Source of the DNA: UBA525 sp964589765
GTDB taxonomy: Archaea > Nanobdellota > Nanobdellia > Woesearchaeales > UBA525
Reading direction: 5' to 3'
NCBI GenBank assembly: GCA_964589765.1
Contig: CAZPUM010000034.1
Coordinates: forward strand, 1 to 11,257
DNA: 11,257 bases
Position 1 is the first letter of the stretch, and every line of letters begins with the position of its first letter. Of the stretch, positions 1 to 7,175 are shown one piece after another. The translations under genes were made by a program, and so were the position numbers. Under the pieces are notes generated by a model. That model was not told the origin of the DNA, made no database searches, and was given only the letters and a program-made list of their open reading frames with translations.

Positions 1-26
1 CGTGGGTTCGAATCCCACCCTCTGCA
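1..26 (+). tRNA. tRNA, 3' end only (T-arm, acceptor strand, discriminator)
   Basis: This is the last third of a tRNA cut by the window edge. Bases 2-6 (GTGGG) pair perfectly with 14-18 (CCCAC) around the seven-base loop TTCGAAT, which is the canonical T-arm. Bases 19-25 (CCTCTGC) are the 3' acceptor strand and A26 is the discriminator, so the missing 5' end should read GCAGAGG. No CCA is encoded, so it would be added after transcription. The anticodon lies outside the window, so the isotype cannot be given. The gene ends exactly one base before the stop codon of the convergent patatin gene. Confidence 0.9.
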
Positions 27-770
27 TTAAAGAACCCTGTTGGCCCTTCGATACCCTGTGTTCATCACTTCCAATAGTTTGGATTTTCTTATCTCACTAG
101 GAAACATTCTTTTGTTAAGTTTAATCTCAGTGATGTCTAAACCGTGGTTCTTTGCGTTATTTATGTGTAAATCAACGCTTTTGTTCATCATAATCATGAA
201 ACTGTTGAAAAGGAATTTGTACCTCCACTCATTCTCAGAAAGTTCCATCAACGGGAATGAAAGATTGGATAGTATTATTTTGTCTGTGTCCACAAGGTTA
301 ACAGGAATGTTATCATAGACTCCTCCGTCAACAAGAAGTCTTCCATTTAATTTTACTGGAGGAAATACTCCCGGGACAGCTGCACTGGCCAGCAAAGCAG
401 GAATAAGCGGTCCAGAACTGAAAACCACCTGTTGTCCTGTATTGATATCAGTGGCGTTGACCCTTAAAGGTATTTTCAAATCCTCAAACCTTTCAACTTT
501 AACCATATCTCTAATGAAAGATTCAAGTTTTTTTGTGCTTAGTAATGCCGATTTTTTTAGAGTTGGTTGGAGAAGTTCCCACAGGTTGTGGTCAATAAAC
601 TTATCAAAATTCCCTTGAGGATTGGCTGCAAAAGCAGCGGCCATTATTGACCCAACAGAACATCCTGAAATCTGGTCAATTTTGATTTTTTTCTCCTGTA
701 TAACTTTGATGACCCCCAGGTGAAAAACACCTCGTGTTGCACCCCCGCTTAAAACAAGACCTGTTGTCAT
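27..770 (-). CDS. patatin-like phospholipase / lipid acyl hydrolase (RssA-like)
   Basis: Predicted serine hydrolase of 247 residues, a usual size for the short single-domain patatin-like (RssA/YchK) group. The oxyanion-hole loop SGGATRG lies at residues 8-14. The nucleophile elbow GCSVG is at 36-40 with Ser38 as catalytic serine, and the block ASAAVPGVFPPV is at 128-139. DGG at 148-150 supplies Asp148, completing the Ser-Asp dyad. There is no signal peptide or membrane segment, so it probably acts in the cytoplasm or at the inner membrane face. Family members cleave acyl esters of lipids; the substrate here is unknown, and standard archaeal ether lipids have no acyl ester. The ATG at 770 is chosen because GGATRG follows almost at once and a TATA tract lies about 25 bp upstream, implying a leaderless transcript. 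It is divergent from metG and convergent with the tRNA. Confidence 0.9.
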   Translation of the reverse strand: MTTGLVLSGGATRGVFHLGVIKVIQEKKIKIDQISGCSVGSIMAAAFAANPQGNFDKFIDHNLWELLQPTLKKSALLSTKKLESFIRDMVKVERFEDLKIPLRVNATDINTGQQVVFSSGPLIPALLASAAVPGVFPPVKLNGRLLVDGGVYDNIPVNLVDTDKIILSNLSFPLMELSENEWRYKFLFNSFMIMMNKSVDLHINNAKNHGLDITEIKLNKRMFPSEIRKSKLLEVMNTGYRRANRVL

Positions 771-785
771 TTAGGGCTATTACTC

Positions 786-801
786 CGGAAATATATATAA
801 A
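786..801. promoter_or_regulatory. shared, nearly symmetric TATA core promoter for patatin and metG
   Basis: The 52-bp spacer between the two divergent start codons has a tract of alternating A and T at 791-801 at its centre. In the metG direction a BRE-like CGGAAA (786-791, matching CRNAAN) precedes the TATA element, which ends 22 bp before the ATG. In the patatin direction the same tract reads TTTATATA and ends 24 bp before that ATG, with a poorer BRE. Neither start has a well-placed Shine-Dalgarno site, so both mRNAs should be leaderless. The better BRE suggests that metG is the stronger direction; this is inference. Confidence 0.75.
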
Positions 802-822
802 CTTCTCGTCAGTCGCAACAGT

Positions 823-2928
823 ATGACTGAAAAGATACTTGTCACAAGTGCACTTCCATACGTCAATAACCTGCCCCATATGGGTACAATAATTGGTTGC
901 GTATTATCAGCAGATGTTTTTGCCAGGTTCAAGAGGAGCCAGGGCCACGATGTTCTTTATATTTGTGGTACTGACGAGCACGGAACCACTACTGAAACAA
1001 AAGCTATAGAAGAAGGCGTAACTCCAAGAGAGATATGTGACAAGTACTTTGCTCTCCATAAGGAGGTCTATGAGTGGTTTGGAATTAGTTTTGATATGTT
1101 TGGAAGAACCAGTGCAGAAAACCACCACAAAATCACACAAGACATATTCAAATCTCTCGACGAAAAAGGGTTTGTGATTGAGAGAGAGGTTGAACAGTTA
1201 TACGACCCTGAAAAAGAAAAGTTTTTGGCGGACAGATTTGTTGAAGGAACCTGTCCTCATTGTGAATTTGAGGATGCCCGTGGAGACCAGTGCGATAACT
1301 GTGGCAAGCTTTTAACGCCAAACGAATTAAAGAATCCTAAAAGCAAACTATCAGGCGCAACTCCTGAGCTAAGGAAGAGCCAACACCTGTATCTCGATCT
1401 TGAAAAACTTCAGCCACAACTAGAAGATTGGTTTAAGACACAATCTGTTGAGGGCAGATGGACTCAGAACGCACTAACAACAACAAAAGCATGGTTTGAC
1501 CGTGGTTTAGAACCCCGGGCAATCACAAGGGACTTGAAATGGGGCGTTCCAGTGCCCAAAGAAGGGTATGAGGGAAAGGTTTTCTATGTCTGGTTTGATG
1601 CGCCTATTGGGTATATCAGTATAACAGACCAGATTCAGGATGAGAACTGGAAAGATTGGTGGCAAAACAAAGATGTTAAGCTGTTCCAGTTCATGGCCAA
1701 AGACAACATCCCTTTCCACACAATACTTTTCCCAGCATCTCTCCTGGGCACTGGAGAGAATTGGACAATGCTCCACCATATCAGTGCCACAGAATACCTT
1801 CAGACAGAAGAGGGAAAATTCAGTAAATCACGCGGAACAGGATTGTTTGGTGACCAAGCGATGAAAACAGGAATCCCTGCGGATGTTTTCAGGTACTACC
1901 TTCTTGTTAACAGGCCTGAAACATCAGATACAATTTTCGCTTGGCATGATTTACAGGACAAACTGAACAATGAATTATTGGCTAACCTTGGTAATCTGAT
2001 TAACAGGACATTACAGTTTGTTAAGAGATACCACGAGGGTACTGTTACTGAGAGCGTTCTTGATGAAAAAGCCATCAATTTTTTGAGATGGGTTCAGGAA
2101 CAGGAGCAGATGATAACTTCTGATTTGGAATGGGCAAAAGAGAAGGATGCTCTCAGAAGAATAATGACTATTTGTCAGAAATCCAACCAGTACTTCCAGG
2201 AACAACAGCCCTGGAAAACAAGAACTGAGGATGAGGAAAACTGTAAGATGAGCATGTTTGTTCTTTCTAATATTATTAAGGATATTGCGATTCTTACAGA
2301 ACCTTTTATGCCTTCAACAAGCTCTGCTATATTCAAACAGCTAGGTGTTGAAAATCAGGACTGGAACGATTTGGGCGAACTGTTAATTAAAGGTAGTATA
2401 GGAGAACCAGAACCCCTGTTCAGTAAACTTGAAAGCGATGATCTTCAAAGAATTTCAGGCTCAAACAATAAAGAACCCGATTTAATTCCACTACAAATCC
2501 GCTCAGGAAAGATTGTTGATGTGAAAAAGCATCCAGAAGCGGACAAACTTTTTTGTGAAACTGTTGATTTTGGCGATGAAAAAAGAAGCATCGTTTCAGG
2601 TCTTGTCGGTCATTATACTGAGGAAGAACTTAATGGTGTTACAGCATTGTTTATCACTAACCTGAAACCTGCAAAACTACGAGGCGTTGAGAGTCAGGGA
2701 ATGATATTAGCGGCAGAAAACAAAGAAGGGTTAGAAATCGTTACTGTTGATGGAGAACCAGGGATGTTAATACTTGGCCGAGAAACAGAACCCGAAATTA
2801 ACATAGACCAGTTTGCAAAACACAAGCTCTTTGTTAAGAATGGCGAGGTTTTTGTCGACGATATTACTCTGAAAATTAATAATAAACCTATTAAGATGAA
2901 AAAAGTCTTGGACGGTAAAGTTCGATAG
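823..2928 (+). CDS. metG: methionyl-tRNA synthetase with fused C-terminal tRNA-binding domain
   Basis: Class I synthetase that activates methionine with ATP and charges tRNA-Met in the cytoplasm. The Rossmann core begins at once, with the HIGH-equivalent PHMGT at residues 18-22. The connective insertion has one zinc knuckle, CPHC (144-147) and CDNC (157-160). The methionine-pocket segment YVWFDAPIGYISIT is at 255-268 and the KMSKS-equivalent KFSKS at 332-336. A helical anticodon-binding domain spans about 370-540. An OB-fold of the EMAPII/Arc1p tRNA-binding type follows (about 553-652, with HPEADKLF at 570-577), and then a tail of about 45 residues that resembles the EMAPII-type extension. 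Length 701 is normal for MetRS with a fused beta domain; some archaea encode that domain separately. The ATG at 823 sits 22 bp after a TATA box and the protein starts directly in the Rossmann strand, so the start is well supported. Confidence 0.97.
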   Translation: MTEKILVTSALPYVNNLPHMGTIIGCVLSADVFARFKRSQGHDVLYICGTDEHGTTTETKAIEEGVTPREICDKYFALHKEVYEWFGISFDMFGRTSAENHHKITQDIFKSLDEKGFVIEREVEQLYDPEKEKFLADRFVEGTCPHCEFEDARGDQCDNCGKLLTPNELKNPKSKLSGATPELRKSQHLYLDLEKLQPQLEDWFKTQSVEGRWTQNALTTTKAWFDRGLEPRAITRDLKWGVPVPKEGYEGKVFYVWFDAPIGYISITDQIQDENWKDWWQNKDVKLFQFMAKDNIPFHTILFPASLLGTGENWTMLHHISATEYLQTEEGKFSKSRGTGLFGDQAMKTGIPADVFRYYLLVNRPETSDTIFAWHDLQDKLNNELLANLGNLINRTLQFVKRYHEGTVTESVLDEKAINFLRWVQEQEQMITSDLEWAKEKDALRRIMTICQKSNQYFQEQQPWKTRTEDEENCKMSMFVLSNIIKDIAILTEPFMPSTSSAIFKQLGVENQDWNDLGELLIKGSIGEPEPLFSKLESDDLQRISGSNNKEPDLIPLQIRSGKIVDVKKHPEADKLFCETVDFGDEKRSIVSGLVGHYTEEELNGVTALFITNLKPAKLRGVESQGMILAAENKEGLEIVTVDGEPGMLILGRETEPEINIDQFAKHKLFVKNGEVFVDDITLKINNKPIKMKKVLDGKVR

Positions 2929-2934
2929 CCCCGA

Positions 2935-2951
2935 CGCAACCTTTATAAAAG
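2935..2951 (+). promoter_or_regulatory. BRE + TATA promoter of the large surface-protein operon
   Basis: CGCAAC at 2935-2940 matches the archaeal BRE pattern CRNAAN and is followed after one base by TTTATAAAA at 2942-2950. Transcription would be expected to begin around 2970-2975, only a few bases before the ATG at 2979. A GGTG at 2973-2976 lies too close to the ATG to be a normal ribosome site. The element sits in the 50-bp gap after the metG stop, so the operon probably has its own promoter. Confidence 0.7.
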
Positions 2952-2978
2952 ACACACTTCAGAGTCTACAAGGGTGTA

Positions 2979-5900
2979 ATGGTGGGGAAAAAGGGACTTA
3001 CTATCTTCGTTGCATTTTTTCTTGTATTCTGTATGCCTTCTGTTTTAGCTTATTCACTAGCTAATTTTAACGTCGAGTGGAACGGGCATACTGTCCGGAC
3101 CATAGGAACTGATAGGGCACTATCAGACAGTGTTGTAAGTTTTCAAGCAAGCACAGATATGGGTGTTTGTTTAACAGGCGGGGGTGATGTTTGTGAAATA
3201 CTCATTGAAGCACCTGACATGGGCCTAACCAGGCAAAGAGTAGACATAAGGTCTGATTGCGCCCTACAAAATGAAAAAATAGTCTGTCGAACTGAACCAT
3301 TCACGTTTAAAATATCAAATACCCCAGTAGAACTGGTCTATGTCGGAAGTATTGAGGAAGGGCTTGACTTGGTCCGTTCCGAGATTTCAATGCCTTTCAT
3401 TATAGATGATACCCGCCCGGAAGTTGTTGAGATTTCCACAGGCTACTGTGACGAAACCACCTGTTACATCGCAGCAGGGGTTCCTTCTCCTGTAACTATT
3501 AAGTTTATAGATGAGGTCACAGCTTTTGATTACCAACTAGTGTTTATTCAGGGAGGCACAACAAGCACTGCACAGGTTGACCTGTGTACGGGCATGACCT
3601 GTGAGGGCCTGATTACTGTTCCTTGTTCAGAAGGTCAGGAGGTACTGGTTAAAGTCAGTCCAATGACATCAGAAGATGCACTTAACCCACCTGTCCCTCA
3701 TGATGGGACCAATGTTGTTTGTAAGGCACAAGCCCCTGAGATAATTGAGTGGGACTATGAAGCTGATGGGATAGCAGGACTGGCAGTTGAAGCAGGAACT
3801 ATAACCTATACTGCTAAAGTCCGTTCCTTTATTGGAGAGATAAGAGGGTTTGTCAACGTTTCAGGTTTGATTGGTGAGAACCTGGATATACCCCTCGCAG
3901 AAGCATCCTGTGGTGAAGAAGAGATTGATGTGTATGAGTGTATCTGGCAACTTTCAGACCTGAATTCAGGCACGCACTATCTAGAGTTTGAATTCTATGA
4001 CTCTGTAGGAAACACCCGCGTTAAGGAACAGACACTCAATGTTCTCGATGTCGAGATAAACAGGACAGAAGACTTCTTGACATCACAACTAATAGAAACA
4101 AAACCTTCTGCGCTTAATAGAATGGCAGTTGAACTCGCAGCACAGAACAGCCTGCCATACCCATTCTATGTATGGTACAAAACAATTGAGAAATCCCCAG
4201 TTGACCAAATGGGGCATGAGCTCCAAGAGTGCTGGTACAAGATACCTGGCAACGATACCTGGGATGATTCCTACAACATAATTGCTCTTGGAGTGACATC
4301 AGGAGGTTCTCCTGATTCCGTTATTTATGTTGGTGAGGAAGATACTGATGCCAACAGAATGGACTTGAACATCCGCGCTGACATGACTGACCTAGCACTC
4401 GCTGACGAGTGGCAGACAAAATGTCAGGTTGCAGTAACTATCGTTGAAGATAACGTTGTTTACTCGGAACCCGAACTCGAGAATATCTCGTTTACAATGA
4501 CTTTTAGAGAGAGTCCACTTGGAACCCCTGGTGAGGAGGTTGTAAATAAAATTCAGGATGCTGAAGATGAAATAAACGGAGGCGTTTGGAAAACTATTCG
4601 CAAGTTGGAAGAATGGCGCCAGAAAGCAGACCAGGTCTGCGGTGGCTTCGAGACGGTTATAGAAATAAGAAGCTTGGCCGGGGCCATTGGTGGGGTGGCA
4701 AATGGTTTGTGTATCAATGGCATAACTTCACCTATTGGCGTAGCAATTAATCAATTCAGTAGCACAATTGAAAGCACTGCTGGTGGATTATTGAATATTC
4801 TTTGGGATGGTAACATATTTACTCAGAAGCCCGGTGGTGTACCGGGGGTCACTGCGGATACGGCACTTGCCACGGGTACAGAGGTAGCAACGGGGGGTGC
4901 TGTAAAGAAGGACGGTATAATCAAACAGATATGTAGACAGGTAAACTGTAGAGATTACGCCGACTCTGCAGGCGATGCAGGCATGACTGCTGCAGGTCTT
5001 AGTTCGGTTACAGGTATAAGTAGTGCTGGTTTTGGAGGGTATGTTCTAGGAGAACTCGGTGAAGGTGTTGGTCTTCACGACCCTGAGGCCAGTCTTACTG
5101 GCGCAATATTCTCTAAATGTATTGGAGGCGTTGTATACAACCTTCAGAAGTACGGTGCTATTGAATGCGGATATTTATCCTGTTTGAAACAGCAATCATC
5201 ATATGGACACAGCATGCACGTTTGTGAACTGGGAAGGAGTTATCAGCTTTGTACTCAAGTGATAGGAGAGATAGGTGAATTACCTTGGATTAATGTTTTC
5301 AAGAATCTAATGGCAAACCTGAATCACATTCTACAGAATCTTCCAACCTTCATTTGGAAGTGGATTCATTTGAATAGATGTGCTACTTATCAGGGTCTTG
5401 CAGGAATTCCCTATAATAAGAATTGTTTTGATACATATTCGGTCACTTGTATCATAGAGGGTGCACTGATAGGTCAGGTTGATGGACAAAAGAATACTAA
5501 ACAGATAGAGATGGGTTTAAGGAACCCAGAAAAGGCAGAACGCGCACTTGAGATATGTGACGAAGCACTAGAGACAGGCAGATCTAGAGGGGGAGGATTC
5601 TTTGGTAGCGCATCACAATACGGAATGCAGTATGGAGCTGCGCGAGAGAACGCAAGAGCGCAAGATTATGAAACAGGAGCAATGAATATTGTTAATCAAC
5701 TTGACCATGTGGTAACTAGACATACAGATAACGACCCACCGGGAACTTATTCTATCACACCCACAGATCCTAATGTTTTTGAAGAAGGAGGAATACAAAG
5801 TCTTGGCAGTACTGGTCTTGTTTACACATATGTAGCACCGATTGAAGGCAGGCTTGGTATAACTGAGCCGGGAAATCTAGTTATCTATAATGACGAAAAC

Positions 5901-7175
5901 AAAGTTATTGATAGAATTACAGTACCCGGATCTATAGTTGATGCTGATGGAAATATCGTTGGTATGGACAATCCTGGTTACACAGATATGCTCAGACAGG
6001 GTCATGCTTTTGGTTATGACCAATACAACACGTATGTTGCCAACAGGGATAATCTTTTGATTAATCAGCAAGCAAGCATTGTGGCAGACATTAATGCTGC
6101 GCAAAGTGATTTGAATGAATGCAACGATGATGCTTGTAGGGATAGGGTACAAAATAGGATTGATTCTCTAAACAACCAACTTGAAACTAATCTTAATACG
6201 CAAGGATATAGTGATATAATCGATCAGTATAACTCCTGTATTGAGGATATTGAGTGTGCGAGTTCTGAAGAGCTAGATGTTTTGAACCAAGCTCTTGATG
6301 ATTTAGAAACTACAAATACGGATGAGATTTCAGTTAGAATCGATGCACAAATTGATGAGGTCATGGAAACACTACCTGAGGGAGAGTATAGAGATAATTA
6401 TATTGCGGGTTTAGAAGATATGAGGGATGATGCCCTTGATGGAAAGGATGTTGTTGCAGCCTGGGAAAGACAGCAAGCTTTCTATGACGGCGTTGGTACC
6501 ATTACAGCTTACGCAGGCAAGTGGCTGATGGATAATGGTTACATGGACTTCTTGAAAACATCAGAGTGGGCGGAAGACGTTCCAATCCTTGGAGACTTAA
6601 TCGATTTCAGTGATAACTACTTCAACCCAGACCGTATGGCACAGAACCTTTGTAATGACATGGTTTATGACATCGAGAACAACGAAGAAGGAGCAATCTA
6701 CTCTTTAGCAGACGTCGGAATTCCGACAGTAACTGGCTACTTCGGTACAGAGTTCAGAGAAGTTATCAACAACGAATCAGAAATAGAGTACTTCTATGTT
6801 ACAGTTGCTCATTTCAGCAACCCTGCAATGCAAGTAGGAGGAGTTGACTACATGTTTGAAATCAAGTTTGAGGAACTCCAAGAGTGCGCATCAAGTTGTC
6901 CGCCAGAGTACTCATTAACGAATAGCCAGCAGTACAATCTGACCCAGGGTCAGACATTCTCATCAGGAGATGTTTCGAGGACTAGGCTGGACCTGTTACC
7001 AGGAAAGTATGGGAAGGTCTGCGTGGATTTCAACAAGCCTTATCCACCTACAGGATTTGGAAATGAAAGGTACTGTAGAACAATATCTGAGGACACTTTC
7101 AACACTGGAAGCCCTTCACCGGATGACGCCCCAATAGCGGGAAGTTCAGGTTCGGCTGACGGAGGATGGCAATGA
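2979..7175 (+). CDS. giant secreted cysteine-rich protein, function unknown
   Basis: Not recognised as a characterised family. Residues 1-24 form a Sec signal peptide: Lys4-Lys5, a hydrophobic core over about 8-18, and a likely cut after SVLA. Residues 25 to about 510 look beta-rich, with Ig-like segments (one ends with YDSVGNTR at 340-347). Residues 550-870 are cysteine- and glycine-rich, including a Gly/Thr-rich linker near 618-645. Residues 1015-1165 are polar, mostly helical and coiled-coil-like. Residues 1170-1370 are again mixed or beta, ending in a low-complexity Gly/Ser/Asp tail. I count 36 cysteines after the signal peptide, with C-X4-C recurring five times, and at least six N-X-S/T sequons (293, 361, 425, 502, 1265, 1320). 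There is no clear membrane anchor, so it is probably exported and held by a partner. The ATGA overlap with the next gene makes translational coupling likely. Codon choice changes near 6480. Confidence 0.85.
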   Translation: MVGKKGLTIFVAFFLVFCMPSVLAYSLANFNVEWNGHTVRTIGTDRALSDSVVSFQASTDMGVCLTGGGDVCEILIEAPDMGLTRQRVDIRSDCALQNEKIVCRTEPFTFKISNTPVELVYVGSIEEGLDLVRSEISMPFIIDDTRPEVVEISTGYCDETTCYIAAGVPSPVTIKFIDEVTAFDYQLVFIQGGTTSTAQVDLCTGMTCEGLITVPCSEGQEVLVKVSPMTSEDALNPPVPHDGTNVVCKAQAPEIIEWDYEADGIAGLAVEAGTITYTAKVRSFIGEIRGFVNVSGLIGENLDIPLAEASCGEEEIDVYECIWQLSDLNSGTHYLEFEFYDSVGNTRVKEQTLNVLDVEINRTEDFLTSQLIETKPSALNRMAVELAAQNSLPYPFYVWYKTIEKSPVDQMGHELQECWYKIPGNDTWDDSYNIIALGVTSGGSPDSVIYVGEEDTDANRMDLNIRADMTDLALADEWQTKCQVAVTIVEDNVVYSEPELENISFTMTFRESPLGTPGEEVVNKIQDAEDEINGGVWKTIRKLEEWRQKADQVCGGFETVIEIRSLAGAIGGVANGLCINGITSPIGVAINQFSSTIESTAGGLLNILWDGNIFTQKPGGVPGVTADTALATGTEVATGGAVKKDGIIKQICRQVNCRDYADSAGDAGMTAAGLSSVTGISSAGFGGYVLGELGEGVGLHDPEASLTGAIFSKCIGGVVYNLQKYGAIECGYLSCLKQQSSYGHSMHVCELGRSYQLCTQVIGEIGELPWINVFKNLMANLNHILQNLPTFIWKWIHLNRCATYQGLAGIPYNKNCFDTYSVTCIIEGALIGQVDGQKNTKQIEMGLRNPEKAERALEICDEALETGRSRGGGFFGSASQYGMQYGAARENARAQDYETGAMNIVNQLDHVVTRHTDNDPPGTYSITPTDPNVFEEGGIQSLGSTGLVYTYVAPIEGRLGITEPGNLVIYNDENKVIDRITVPGSIVDADGNIVGMDNPGYTDMLRQGHAFGYDQYNTYVANRDNLLINQQASIVADINAAQSDLNECNDDACRDRVQNRIDSLNNQLETNLNTQGYSDIIDQYNSCIEDIECASSEELDVLNQALDDLETTNTDEISVRIDAQIDEVMETLPEGEYRDNYIAGLEDMRDDALDGKDVVAAWERQQAFYDGVGTITAYAGKWLMDNGYMDFLKTSEWAEDVPILGDLIDFSDNYFNPDRMAQNLCNDMVYDIENNEEGAIYSLADVGIPTVTGYFGTEFREVINNESEIEYFYVTVAHFSNPAMQVGGVDYMFEIKFEELQECASSCPPEYSLTNSQQYNLTQGQTFSSGDVSRTRLDLLPGKYGKVCVDFNKPYPPTGFGNERYCRTISEDTFNTGSPSPDDAPIAGSSGSADGGWQ
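7161..7165 (+). promoter_or_regulatory. Shine-Dalgarno site GGAGG deciding the start of the second operon gene
   Basis: GGAGG lies inside the last codons of the giant protein gene. It abuts the ATG at 7166 but stands six bases before the in-frame ATG at 7172, which is the normal spacing. The 7172 start also gives the common ATGA stop/start overlap. The start is therefore set at 7172 rather than 7166. This is the only clear ribosome site in the window and the only gene here that must be translated from inside a polycistronic mRNA. Confidence 0.85.

Noticed and set aside
40..318. Open frame on the plus strand inside the patatin gene
   Set aside because: It is antisense to a gene with intact catalytic motifs, has no promoter or ribosome site, and its translation has no domain-like features.
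1507..1779. Minus-strand open frame inside metG
   Set aside because: It lies fully within the MetRS catalytic domain, which is unambiguous; a shadow frame.
5877..6152. Minus-strand open frame rich in Ile and Ser inside the giant gene
   Set aside because: Composition is what reverse reading of Asn/Asp-rich codons gives; there is no start signal and the sense frame is continuous.
7166..7168. ATG at 7166 as the start of the membrane-anchored gene
   Set aside because: GGAGG touches it with no spacing, while ATG 7172 has six-base spacing and an ATGA overlap.
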